Assembly: GCA_020637895.1 (NCBI GenBank) | Contig: JACKJP010000007.1 | Coordinates: forward strand, 129,706-193,705 | DNA length: 64,000 nt | Source of the DNA: Rhodobiaceae bacterium | Lineage (GTDB): Bacteria; Pseudomonadota; Alphaproteobacteria; Rhizobiales; Tepidamorphaceae | Direction: 5' to 3' | Shown: one piece after another, positions 15,753 through 24,562 of the stretch | Layout of the letters: each line of letters opens with the position of its first letter | Numbering within the stretch: the first letter of the stretch is position 1 | The notes under the pieces: generated by a model | Seen by the model: the letters and a program-made list of their open reading frames with translations, nothing else | What the model was told of the DNA's origin: nothing | The model's database searches: none | Program-made: the position numbers and the translations under genes

Positions 15753-18422
15753 TCAGCCGCCCAGACGCGCCCTGATTTCCTGAAGGCGATCGCGTGAGGT
15801 CACAAGGCCGGAAAGCCGCTCGCGCTGCTCTTCGACGACATCCTCGGGCGCCTTTGCGAGGAACCCCTCATTTGAGAGCTTCGCCTCCAGTTTGCCGATC
15901 TCCGCGTCCGACTTCTTGATTTCCTTGTCGATGCGCGCACGCTCGGCGTCGAAATCGATGATGCCCTTAAGCGGAAGCGCCATCACCTGATCGCCCAGGA
16001 CAATCTGGACCGAACCATCCGGCGCGGCGGCACCCGTCTCCACGGATGAAAGCCTGGCGAGACGGGTCAGCTGTTCGCCGAAACGGTCCAGCCGGCCGGC
16101 TGTCTCGGGGTCAGGATTGACCGCCACAACCGGGATCTGCGCGCCGGCGGGCACGTTCATCTCGGCACGGACGGAACGGATGGCGCCGATCAGACCGATG
16201 AGCCATTCGGTATCGGCGATCGCCATCTCGTCGCGCGGCGCCTGCGCGGACGGCCAGGGCGAAAGCATGAGAAGGCCGTCGCGCTTGGCGGTCCGCTGCC
16301 ACAGCTCTTCGGTCACGAACGGCATGAACGGATGAAGCACCTTGAGAATTTCATCGAGGACAAAGGCTGCCGTCGCCCGCGTCTCGTCCTTTGCCGCGCC
16401 ATCGGAGCCGGAGAGCGCTGGTTTGGCGAGCTCCAGATACCAGTCGCAATACGTGTTCCACACGAAACGGAAGACTGCGGCAGCCGCATCGTTGAAGCGG
16501 TATGCCTCGAGCGCTGCCTCGACTTCCCGGACGGCGTCCGCAGCGGAGGCCACAATCCACTTGTTCAGCGGTTCCGACACGCCGGCAGCATCGAACCCCG
16601 CTGGAACGCTGCATTCGTTCATTTCGCAAAAGCGTGCAGCATTCCATAGCTTGGTGGAGAAGTTTCGATAGCCTTCCACGCGTGCGGGCGCGAGCTTGAT
16701 GTCGCGACCCTGTGCCGCCATGGCGGCAAGCGTGAAACGCAGCGCGTCGGCGCTATAGCTGTCGATGAGCTCGAGCGGATCGAGAACGTTGCCCTTTGAC
16801 TTCGACATCTTCTGGCCGCGCTCGTCGCGCACCAGCGCATGAATGTAGACGGTGTGAAACGGCTCCTCGTCCAGGAAGTGCAGCCCCATCATCATCATCC
16901 GGGCGACCCAGAAGAAGAGAATGTCAAAGCCGGTGACCAGCACGTCGGTCTGGTAATAGCGCTGAAGTTCCGGCGTCCTGTCAGGCCAGCCAAGCGTCGA
17001 GAACGGCCAGAGGGCGGAAGAAAACCAGGTATCCAGCACGTCGGGATCGCGCGTCAGCTCGACATCGCGGCCGAATTTCTCCCGCGCCTGCGCCCTCGCC
17101 TCATCCTCGTCGTGGGCAACGAAGACGTCGCCGTCGGGTCCGTACCACGCCGGGATCTGATGGCCCCACCAGAGCTGGCGTGAAATGCACCAGGGCTGAA
17201 TGTTGCGCATCCATTCGAAATAGGTCTTTTCCCAGTTCTGCGGGACGATCTTCGTGCGCCCCTGCTCCACTGCCTCAATTGCAGGTTTTGCCAGAACTTC
17301 GGCGTTCACATACCACTGGTCTGTCAGCATCGGCTCGATAACGACGCCGGAGCGATCGCCGAATGGCTGCGCGATGATCTTTTCTTCCTCGCCCCGGTAG
17401 AAGCCGAGTTCCTTGATCTCCTTGAGCACCAGCTCGCGCGCGTCGTAGCGATCGAGGCCCGCGTAGTGCGCCGGAACATTGTTTTCGGGCGTCACGATCA
17501 TGCGCGCCTCGGCGTCCATCAGCGGAATAAGCGGGATGTTGTTGCGACGTGCGACATCAAAGTCGTTGAAGTCGTGCGCGCCGGTGATCTTCACGGCGCC
17601 CGTGCCGAATTCCGGGTCGGGATATTCGTCCGCGATGATCGGTATCAGGCGTTCGGCAATCGGCAGACGCACCAGCTTGCCCACGAGATTCCTGTAACGC
17701 TCGTCGGACGGATGGACCGCAACCGCACCGTCGCCGAGCATCGTTTCCGGCCGCGTCGTGGAGATCACGATTTCCGAGATCCCGTCGACCGGCCCATCCG
17801 CCAGCGGATAGGCAAACGACCACATGTGGCCGGAAACCTCACGCTGCTCGACCTCGAGATCCGAAATCGCGGTCTGGAATACGGGATCCCAGTTGACCAG
17901 CCGCTTGTCCTTGTAGATGAGCCCTTCGCGATAAAGATCGACGAAAACCTTCAGGACGGCGCGTGACAGGCCCTCGTCCATGGTAAAGCGCTCGCGCGAC
18001 CAGTCGCATGAAGCGCCGAGCCGGCGCAGCTGATTGACGATGGTGCCGCCGGATTCTTCTTTCCACTCCCAGATCCTGCGCACGAACTCCTCGCGGCCGA
18101 GCGCGCGGCGGTCGGGCTGCTGGCGCTCCATGAGCTGACGCTCGACGACCATTTGCGTCGCAATGCCGGCATGATCGGTGCCCGGCTGCCAGAGTACGTT
18201 GAGGCCGAGCATGCGCTTGTAGCGCACCAGGATATCCTGCAGCGTATTGTTGAGGGCATGGCCCATATGCAGGGAGCCGGTGACGTTCGGCGGCGGGATA
18301 ACGATGCAATAGTTATCCCCGTCCGGCCGTGCTCCGGCACCGGCCCTGAAGGCGCCCTCGCCCTCCCAGCGCGCATAAATCCGCTGTTCCACGCTTGCGG
18401 GGTCGTAGGCCTTGTCGAGCAT
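15753..18422 (-). CDS. valS: Valyl-tRNA synthetase
   Basis: Class I synthetase that charges tRNA-Val, with an editing domain that clears mis-charged threonine. The 889-aa product starts MLDKAYDPASVEQRIYARW. It contains the HIGH motif in PPPNVTGSLHMGHALN (about residues 42-57), the CP1 editing domain, and KMSKSKGNVLDPLE. It ends in the ValRS-specific coiled-coil arm (DAEIGKLEAKLSNEGFLAKAP). The length is normal. It lies downstream of popZ on the same strand (121-bp gap), the standard popZ-valS neighbourhood of alphaproteobacteria. Confidence 0.98.
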   Translation of the reverse strand: MLDKAYDPASVEQRIYARWEGEGAFRAGAGARPDGDNYCIVIPPPNVTGSLHMGHALNNTLQDILVRYKRMLGLNVLWQPGTDHAGIATQMVVERQLMERQQPDRRALGREEFVRRIWEWKEESGGTIVNQLRRLGASCDWSRERFTMDEGLSRAVLKVFVDLYREGLIYKDKRLVNWDPVFQTAISDLEVEQREVSGHMWSFAYPLADGPVDGISEIVISTTRPETMLGDGAVAVHPSDERYRNLVGKLVRLPIAERLIPIIADEYPDPEFGTGAVKITGAHDFNDFDVARRNNIPLIPLMDAEARMIVTPENNVPAHYAGLDRYDARELVLKEIKELGFYRGEEEKIIAQPFGDRSGVVIEPMLTDQWYVNAEVLAKPAIEAVEQGRTKIVPQNWEKTYFEWMRNIQPWCISRQLWWGHQIPAWYGPDGDVFVAHDEDEARAQAREKFGRDVELTRDPDVLDTWFSSALWPFSTLGWPDRTPELQRYYQTDVLVTGFDILFFWVARMMMMGLHFLDEEPFHTVYIHALVRDERGQKMSKSKGNVLDPLELIDSYSADALRFTLAAMAAQGRDIKLAPARVEGYRNFSTKLWNAARFCEMNECSVPAGFDAAGVSEPLNKWIVASAADAVREVEAALEAYRFNDAAAAVFRFVWNTYCDWYLELAKPALSGSDGAAKDETRATAAFVLDEILKVLHPFMPFVTEELWQRTAKRDGLLMLSPWPSAQAPRDEMAIADTEWLIGLIGAIRSVRAEMNVPAGAQIPVVAVNPDPETAGRLDRFGEQLTRLARLSSVETGAAAPDGSVQIVLGDQVMALPLKGIIDFDAERARIDKEIKKSDAEIGKLEAKLSNEGFLAKAPEDVVEEQRERLSGLVTSRDRLQEIRARLGG

Positions 18423-18543
18423 TGTCGGTTACTTCCGGGATTGACGATTGAGGGGAACCGTAAATCCCATTATCGAAGGCCAAGTCAACCGCCATCGCAA
18501 CGCGGGCAACCGCGGTGCGAGTTCAGATCAGGATTGCCGGTGT

Positions 18544-19209
18544 TCAGCGGTTGCCGCGGGTGACGCGTTCGATTTCGGAACGGACGATCTTTTCCACCAG
18601 CCCGGGCAGATTGTCGTCAAGCCAGTTCTTGAGCATCGGGCGCAGCATGTCGCTGACCAGATCTTCCAGCGTACGGGCGTTGCTCGATAGCATCATCCCG
18701 GCCAGAGAGGAAAACGCGGAGGAAACTGCCGCCTCGGTTTCCCGGGAGATGAGTTTCTCATCAATCGGCATGGCGGCCGATACCTTGGCTTTTGCTGCCG
18801 CGGCCTTTGGTTTCGGAGCGGTCTCGGCCCTGGCTACGGCTACCGGCACTTCGTCATGCTCGACATCGCCAAAGTCGACTTCGTCGTCGATCCCTTCAAC
18901 GAGACCCATCGGCTCGGCGACCATTTCCTCGGTCAACTCGAGAACCTGCTCCTCGTCTTCAGCCTCGTCCTCATCGTCATCATCGACGGCAATATCGCCA
19001 GCCATGATCGCGTCGATGTCGTCCTGCCCGCCCGGCGCATCATCATCGAACATATCGTCGATCATGCTCTGCGCATCCTTGGCGGGATCTGCGGGAAGCG
19101 GCGCAGCTTCGACTGCCGACTCGGGCTCGGAATCGTCGGAAATTATCTTTCGGATGGAGGCCAGAATTTCCTCCATCGACGGTTCCGGAACCGCGCTTGC
19201 GTTACTCAT
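18544..19209 (-). CDS. popZ: Polar organizing protein PopZ (DUF2497)
   Basis: Polar scaffold that in Caulobacter and relatives forms a pole-localised matrix anchoring the ParB-parS centromere and cell-cycle regulators. The 221-aa product has both conserved ends: an N-terminal PSMEEILASIRKIISDD helix and a C-terminal helical block (ARTLEDLVSDMLRPMLKNWLD to VEKIVRSEIERVTRG). A very acidic, low-complexity linker (about residues 40-105) lies between them. The start MSNASAVPEPS at 19209 fits the family; a longer frame to 19269 exists. Position between tolC and valS is the canonical synteny. Confidence 0.92.
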   Translation of the reverse strand: MSNASAVPEPSMEEILASIRKIISDDSEPESAVEAAPLPADPAKDAQSMIDDMFDDDAPGGQDDIDAIMAGDIAVDDDDEDEAEDEEQVLELTEEMVAEPMGLVEGIDDEVDFGDVEHDEVPVAVARAETAPKPKAAAAKAKVSAAMPIDEKLISRETEAAVSSAFSSLAGMMLSSNARTLEDLVSDMLRPMLKNWLDDNLPGLVEKIVRSEIERVTRGNR

Positions 19210-19349
19210 GATGACAATTCTCGCCGCATTTTCGGGGCCCAGGTGATTCGCACGACAGGGCAAGTCCAATGCGACTATGGCATGGATGCGTTGGCACGCA
19301 ACCCTCTGATACCATTGCTCTGTGGAGAGGTCGCCGTTGCCCTCTGGGA

Positions 19350-20723
19350 CTACTGTCCGTCAGGCGTGCGAAGGCCGAACCAGCGGTCGCGGACCTTCTC
19401 GTAATTGACTTCGGGCTCATAGACCTGAACTGCAAGGCTGAGCTGCTGGGCGGAAAGCCTGCCGATCGCCGAGGTCAGGGCGTATGAGGCAACGACCTGA
19501 TCGCGCTGGGCGACAATGCGCGAAACGCGCGCGTCGAGCAGTTCCTGCTGCGCGTTGAGAACATCGAGAGTCGTGCGCTGGCCGACGGACGCTTCCTCGC
19601 GCACGCCGCTTAGAGCGATATCGGCGGCGCGGATCTGCGCGTCAGCGGAATTCAGCTGCGCGGTCGCGGCTTCAAGACCACCCCAGGCAGCAAGGATCGC
19701 CGCTTCGACACTCTGCCGCGCAACATCGATCTCGAGCGCTGCCTGCGACCGCTCATGCTTGGCCTGCCGGACATTGGCGTATTCGCCACCGCCCTGATAG
19801 ATCGGGATCGTCAGCACGCCGAGAATGGAAACGGTATCGGCCTGATGGACCGTGCTTGAAGGCTGATGCGAATGCTCGGCAGACGCCTGTATCGACAACG
19901 TCGGCAGGAGAGCGCCTTCGGCCACCTTCACCGAATAGGCCGCCGATTCCTCAAGATATTCGGCCGCCTGGATCGCGGGGTGCTGCTTGAGGCCGATCGA
20001 CAGGGCTTCAGACAGGGAGCGCGGCAAGCCACCGCGCGGAGACGCGGCGGAAAGGTCGGTCGGATCGCGCCCGACGATCTGCTTATAGACGGCGCGGCTG
20101 GCAAGCAGCTGGGCGGCCGCTGCATTGACGGCGGAGCGCGCGCCGGCGGCCCGCGCCTCGCCCTGGGCGACATCGGTGCGGGTCAATTCACCCACATCAA
20201 AACGGTCGCGGGTGGCCCTGAGCTGTTCGGTAAGAACGTCCACGTTCTGTTTGCGCAGTCTGACGATCGCATTGTCGCGGACCACATTCATGTAGGCCTC
20301 TACGGCCGATAGCAGCGTATTCTGCTCGGCATTGTCGAGGGCGAGACGCCCGCCGAGCACGCCTGCCTCAGCGGCCTTGGTGGCGTTCACGTTGCGCATA
20401 CCGGAATAGACGGGCTGGGTAATCGTCAGTCCAATCGAACCGGGGTCGCGCGTTACCCGTCCACCGGGCCGGGCGCGGGTTTCGATCGAACCGAGCGAAC
20501 CCTGCGCGGAAACCTTCGGCCGGAAACCCGACAGTGCCTTCGGCACTTCTTCGTCACGCGCCCGCTGGGCGGCGCGTTGCGCATTCAGATCCGGATTGTT
20601 CATGTAGGCGTTGGCAAGCGCCGACGACAGCGTTTCGGCGCGCAAGTCGGCAGCGCCGGCCAGGGAATAGGCGACGATCGCTACAACTGAAACGCGACCC
20701 AAACTTCTCAAGACTCGCCGCAC
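19350..20723 (-). CDS. tolC: TolC-family outer membrane efflux protein
   Basis: Outer-membrane channel for type I secretion and multidrug efflux. After a signal peptide (VRRVLRSLGRVSVVAIVAYSL region ending near LRA) the protein starts ETLSSALANAYMNNPDLNAQ, the typical TolC first helix. It contains two repeats of the outer membrane efflux fold with the conserved TRTDVAQGEAR and GQRTTLDVLNAQQELLDA segments. The start is uncertain: the GTG at 20723 follows an AGGG and gives a clean signal peptide (457 aa), while an ATG at 20789 and a start at 20837 are also in frame. It is followed by popZ and preceded by the pcm-like gene. Confidence 0.92.
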   Translation of the reverse strand: MRRVLRSLGRVSVVAIVAYSLAGAADLRAETLSSALANAYMNNPDLNAQRAAQRARDEEVPKALSGFRPKVSAQGSLGSIETRARPGGRVTRDPGSIGLTITQPVYSGMRNVNATKAAEAGVLGGRLALDNAEQNTLLSAVEAYMNVVRDNAIVRLRKQNVDVLTEQLRATRDRFDVGELTRTDVAQGEARAAGARSAVNAAAAQLLASRAVYKQIVGRDPTDLSAASPRGGLPRSLSEALSIGLKQHPAIQAAEYLEESAAYSVKVAEGALLPTLSIQASAEHSHQPSSTVHQADTVSILGVLTIPIYQGGGEYANVRQAKHERSQAALEIDVARQSVEAAILAAWGGLEAATAQLNSADAQIRAADIALSGVREEASVGQRTTLDVLNAQQELLDARVSRIVAQRDQVVASYALTSAIGRLSAQQLSLAVQVYEPEVNYEKVRDRWFGLRTPDGQ

Positions 20724-20861
20724 GATACCCTCATTCACCCATGTCGCCCGCAGGCCGTCGGAGGACCCTAAAGAATCTTCCGCAGCCATGAAATATTTAA
20801 GAACTACCTTACAGACATTCGCATTGCGGTGACGCAAATGCGCAACACCGGTTTGGCGCGC

Positions 20862-21527
20862 TCAAAAAACGAATTCAGGCGTCCTGGCAAAACCCGGCAA
20901 CGGCTTGGCCGCCGCGTCGAATTCGGCAGCACCGCTGAGGCCCGCGCTGACCTTGCGATATATCATGCCTCGGCCAACCGGCCCCTGCCTGACGATCGCG
21001 ACCAGCCGGCCATGCTGGCGAAGCTGGGATGCGTAAGCCGACGGCAATTCGGCGATCTCACCGTTGAAGATGATGACGTCATAAGGGCCTTCATCGGGGT
21101 AGCCGGCCGCCATATCGGCTTCCACGACGGCCGCATTGTCGATGCCGAGCTTGCCGAGATTGTCGGCAGCAGCCGCCACAAGCGCGGGCGAGCTGTCGAT
21201 GGCGACGACCGCATCGGCCAGCCGTGCCAGCACCGCGGTCGAATAGCCGGTCGCACATCCCACATCGAGAACCAGATCCGTCGGACCAACGCCGGCGAGC
21301 TGCACGAGCTTTGCAAAGCACATCGGCGTCATGAGATAGCGCTTTGCGCCGTCCTCATCAGCGACCTCGATATCCGCGTCGATATAGGCCAGTGGCTTGC
21401 GTGACGCCGGCACGAAAGTCTCGCGCGAAATTTCACCCATGACGGTCAGCAACTGGCGGTTCGTCACTGCGTTGGGACGCAGCTGCGAATCCACCATGCG
21501 GGCGCGGGCATCCGCGAAATCACTCAT
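20862..21527 (-). CDS. pcm: Protein-L-isoaspartate O-methyltransferase family protein
   Basis: SAM-dependent methyltransferase related to the enzyme that repairs isoaspartyl residues. The 221-aa product has MVDSQLRPNAVTNRQLL at the N-terminus and SAM-binding motif I in LVLDVGCATGYSTAVLA (about residues 79-95). The start at 21527 (MSDFADARARMVDSQLRPN) fits the family. The usual isoaspartate-recognition block with Ser-Ala-Pro-His is replaced by LMTPMCFAKLVQL. So this alphaproteobacterial, tolC-linked branch may have a different substrate. It is the upstream member of pcm-tolC-popZ-valS. Confidence 0.85.
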   Translation of the reverse strand: MSDFADARARMVDSQLRPNAVTNRQLLTVMGEISRETFVPASRKPLAYIDADIEVADEDGAKRYLMTPMCFAKLVQLAGVGPTDLVLDVGCATGYSTAVLARLADAVVAIDSSPALVAAAADNLGKLGIDNAAVVEADMAAGYPDEGPYDVIIFNGEIAELPSAYASQLRQHGRLVAIVRQGPVGRGMIYRKVSAGLSGAAEFDAAAKPLPGFARTPEFVF

Positions 21528-21776
21528 CGCCGCATATTCTCCAAGCTTTGTATCAGAATCCCGAATGATGGACCGATCAGCCCACCTGCAGGAACCATGG
21601 TCGACGCGCCCCGGAAAGGCAAGAGTTGCGAGCACGTACATTCGTTATTCATTGGAAGCAAAGTGACGCAGTTAAGCGTGCCGTGAAGAAGCTGTTGTGA
21701 CGTGCGAGGCGAGTTGCTATAGCAGGCGCTGCCCTCCGGGACCGGCGCCAGCGCCGACGCCCATTTCCCAAAGTCA

Positions 21777-21850
21777 GGCCACGTGGCGGAGTGGTGACGC
21801 AGCGGACTGCAAATCCGTATACCCCGGTTCGATTCCGGGCGTGGCCTCCA
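21777..21850 (+). tRNA. tRNA-Cys (GCA)
   Basis: Full cloverleaf of 74 nt with encoded CCA. Acceptor GGCCACG pairs with CGTGGCC, the anticodon loop CTGCAAA carries GCA, and the T arm has GGTTCGATTCC. It stands alone on the plus strand between the pcm-like gene and a small membrane-protein gene. Confidence 0.95.
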
Positions 21851-21856
21851 GCTTTT

Positions 21857-22174
21857 TCAGCGTCCCTTTTGATTATCTGCCCGCGGGAGCCGGGCTCCAT
21901 TGAGCGCCTTGCGGTAGATTCGGGTCGCCTTGACCTTCAAGCGCCTTTCAAGCCGACGTGCGCGTGGCGAATCGATTGCCAGCACGGCAAGCCCAAGCGG
22001 GATCATCCAGAATCCAACTACTGGCAGAAATCCCAGAACACCGCCCGCGACAAGCAGGACACCGAGTGCAACGCGCTGCCAACGGCGGCCCGGCACCCTT
22101 ATCGTGTGCCTTCCAACGCGGATTGCCTGCGGCCCTTCGCTATCGGTCAAATCCGGCTCCGCTTCCGAAAACAT
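21857..22174 (-). CDS. Small PGPGW-like membrane protein
   Basis: Function unknown. The 105-aa product has a hydrophobic hairpin of two membrane spans (about residues 30-70) with LLVAGGVLGFLPVVGFWMIP in the middle, then a basic tail starting SPRARRLERRLK. This layout (spans flanked by RRW and a post-membrane Arg-rich helix) matches the PGPGW family of putative transmembrane proteins, though the namesake motif is degenerate here. The ATG at 22174 is preferred; an upstream in-frame start reaches 22234 but would overlap the tRNA-Asn leader. It lies between tRNA-Cys and tRNA-Asn, on the opposite strand to both. Confidence 0.65.
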   Translation of the reverse strand: MFSEAEPDLTDSEGPQAIRVGRHTIRVPGRRWQRVALGVLLVAGGVLGFLPVVGFWMIPLGLAVLAIDSPRARRLERRLKVKATRIYRKALNGARLPRADNQKGR

Positions 22175-22243
22175 GAAAATGGGCGTCGCGCGGCCCTTTG
22201 CAAGCCCGGACGGGTTTGCTATACGCCACTCCACTCACACTGG

Positions 22244-22318
22244 TCCCCGGTAGCTCAGTGGTAGAGCAACCGGCTGTTAACCGGTTGGTCGCTGGTTCGA
22301 ATCCGGCCCGGGGAGCCA
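22244..22318 (+). tRNA. tRNA-Asn (GTT)
   Basis: 75-nt cloverleaf with encoded CCA. Acceptor TCCCCGG pairs with CCGGGGA, the anticodon loop CTGTTAA carries GTT, and the T arm is GGTTCGAATCC. Confidence 0.95.
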
Positions 22319-22371
22319 TTCTTCTCAGTGTAATTTCGGGATCGATCGCGCTTTCAGCCAAGCTGGCGGCG

Positions 22372-22896
22372 TCAGGCCGGCGCGCGGTTGCCGTGCGCGA
22401 GCGCGCGAAGCTTCTCTGTATCAACGCGCACGAACAGCGTTTGCCCCTTTGCGATCAGCAGATCACCGGACCAGACCTCGCAGACAACACGCGTCTTGCG
22501 CTCAACCGGCCCCTCTACCCTCGCCTTCAGGAATATCTCGGCCTCGACGTCACCGGCCTTGAGATAGTCGATGCTCATCTGCCCCGTCACACAGTCGATG
22601 CGGGGCGCACTTCCTGCTTCCCGCTCTTCGGCCTTGTAGTGCGCAGCGACAGCCGTCCAACAGGAGTGGCAATCGATCAGCATCGCCGTCAGACCGCCAT
22701 AGACAAGGCCGGGGAACCCGATGAATTCCGGCCGCGGCATATGCCGAGCGACGACGTGCACACCGTCGTCATCCCAATAGCTTTTAAGATGAAGGCCAGT
22801 TGGATGAACCGGACCGCAGCCGTAGCAGGTCCCGTCCGCGAAAGCAGCGTCCTGCAGGCTTTGTCCGTGAAAGTGCGGCAATGTCATGCTGGTCAA
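22372..22896 (-). CDS. PaaI-type hotdog thioesterase
   Basis: Likely acyl-CoA thioesterase with a hotdog fold. The 174-aa protein has the CYGCGPVHPTGLHLKSYW opening common in this subgroup (a CxxC-type start), and the hotdog core FPGLVYGGLTAMLIDCHSCWTA, where a Gly-Gly turn replaces the usual His-Gly-Gly. The C-terminal strand region reads ARVEGPVERKTRVVCEVWSGD. The substrate cannot be told from sequence. It is a single gene on the minus strand between tRNA-Asn and the divergent polytopic membrane protein. Confidence 0.78.
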   Translation of the reverse strand: MTSMTLPHFHGQSLQDAAFADGTCYGCGPVHPTGLHLKSYWDDDGVHVVARHMPRPEFIGFPGLVYGGLTAMLIDCHSCWTAVAAHYKAEEREAGSAPRIDCVTGQMSIDYLKAGDVEAEIFLKARVEGPVERKTRVVCEVWSGDLLIAKGQTLFVRVDTEKLRALAHGNRAPA

Positions 22897-23080
22897 ATTT
22901 CGTGGGTTGCACCAGTGGAAACGTTAGCCCGATCAGCCTGCCCTGCCAACAAATCATGAGCGAGGATCGCGACAGTTCGCGTTTCCCAGCCCCTTCCCAA
23001 CCGTTCGAAGTCGGCATAAGAGGGTTCTGTCGCGCGCACCCGTTTCTTCTTTCGAGGCGCCGACCGCAAGGAACCCCCAA

Positions 23081-24439
23081 TTGCCCGCGCCGTCCGCCCT
23101 GCCCAATCTTCACGCTGCCCTGAACCTACTAATCGGTATTTTCGTAGTCTTCGGCGTATTCCTTCAGATCCTTGGCGTCTCGACCAGCGGGTGGGCCTGG
23201 CTATTCGCTTTCGTATTCTATGTCGGGCTGAACTACAGAATGGTTAGGACGAACGGCGCGATCCTGCTCGCCCTGTCGGCCGCAGCCCTGTTGCTTGCCT
23301 TCTATTTGACAGGAACGGTCGACCTTGAAGGGATCGTTCGCGCGAGTTTCCTGTTCGCGCTGATGCTGCTGTTCAGATATGTCGCGCCGCTCGCGGACCA
23401 GACCGATGAAATCGGGACGATGGCGGAACTCGTCGTTTCCCGTCCTGCCGGACAGCGGTACCTCTTCGTCACCTTCGGCACCCACGTCATGGCAATGCTG
23501 CTCCATATCGGCGGCCTGATGTTCGTGATCGCCCTGCTTCGCTCGCGCATGTCGCAGCTCGGTCCGGCCGTATACAGATCGCTGGTTGCCGGCGCGATGC
23601 GCGGTTTCGGGGCAAACTCGATCTGGTCGCCCTTCGCGATTGCGGTGCTCGTGACGCTGTCCGGTGTGCCGTCCGTCACATATCTGCATTTCGCGCCAGT
23701 CGGGTTCTTTGTCATGGTCTGCTATCTGCTGACCGGGTACCTGCTCGAGCGGCCGCTGTTCACGACTGGCGGCAGGCGCCTTACGTCGGAAGACAGGCGG
23801 CTGATCTGTTGGGTTGCCTTCGCCGTGCTGGCGCTGAGCCTTGCCATCGCAGGCATCGCCCACGTTTCCGGTTACAGTCTCATCCAGGTCGTCTTCCTTG
23901 TCGTGCTTGCCGGAGCGATGGCATGGACATTTCTGCTCATCCGAAGAGGTGTCCTGCAGTTGCGCAGCCTGGGCGGAATGACAGCGCAGGCCGTGGCAAG
24001 CGTCACCAATGAAAACGTGATCGTGTGGACATCGAACGTCCTGGGCATCGTGGCGGGATCCATGCTTGTGAACGCCGGATGGCTCCATGAAGGGTTCAGC
24101 CCGTGGCTGGCTACGCTGATCGCCGGCCTGCTTCCCGGCTTCATCGTGCTGTGCGCCGTGCTGGCCGTGAATCCCCTGGCCTCCGTTGCCATTCTCGTCG
24201 GCCTGCTCAACCCCGTCTGGCCCGAGGCCGCCAAGTTCTGGCTCGTATTGCCGCTTGTCTGGGGCTGGGGCGCTTCGGCTGGAGGCACGGCGTTCATGGC
24301 CAACATTCTTCTTACCGCGAAACAGATCGGCGTGAGTTCGCCCACACTCGCCTATGGGTGGAACGGGCGGTTTACACTCATCACCGTCGTGGTCTTCTCG
24401 ATCGTCTCGGCCTGCGGCACCGCACTCAGCCTGATGTAA
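23081..24439 (+). CDS. Polytopic membrane protein, transporter-like, unknown substrate
   Basis: I do not recognise a named family with confidence. The 452-aa protein has about 11-12 hydrophobic spans in two halves separated by a charged loop near residues 225-240 (TTGGRRLTSEDRR). The GANSIWSP segment in the first half and GWGASAGGTAFMANILLTA near the C-terminus resemble re-entrant, substrate-binding segments of ion-transporter (IT) superfamily carriers. The start is a TTG at 23081 with AAGGA 9 nt upstream; no good ATG lies nearby. It appears monocistronic, followed 123 bp later by an alpha/beta hydrolase. Confidence 0.6.
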   Translation: MPAPSALPNLHAALNLLIGIFVVFGVFLQILGVSTSGWAWLFAFVFYVGLNYRMVRTNGAILLALSAAALLLAFYLTGTVDLEGIVRASFLFALMLLFRYVAPLADQTDEIGTMAELVVSRPAGQRYLFVTFGTHVMAMLLHIGGLMFVIALLRSRMSQLGPAVYRSLVAGAMRGFGANSIWSPFAIAVLVTLSGVPSVTYLHFAPVGFFVMVCYLLTGYLLERPLFTTGGRRLTSEDRRLICWVAFAVLALSLAIAGIAHVSGYSLIQVVFLVVLAGAMAWTFLLIRRGVLQLRSLGGMTAQAVASVTNENVIVWTSNVLGIVAGSMLVNAGWLHEGFSPWLATLIAGLLPGFIVLCAVLAVNPLASVAILVGLLNPVWPEAAKFWLVLPLVWGWGASAGGTAFMANILLTAKQIGVSSPTLAYGWNGRFTLITVVVFSIVSACGTALSLM

Positions 24440-24562
24440 CGCCCGCCCGGATCGATATCCGGAGCGCTTGCGGTGGCGCAGTCCGCCTTCCGGTTGCCAA
24501 TGCGGCACCGGCGCATCTAGTGTTGTGAATAACCATTCATAACAGGTCAGGGAGAACAGTAC

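Noticed and set aside
15386..15775. Possible small gene in the gap between the Sel1 protein and valS
   Set aside because: Overlapping short frames on the plus strand lack ribosome-binding sites, motifs or codon bias, and one runs into valS.
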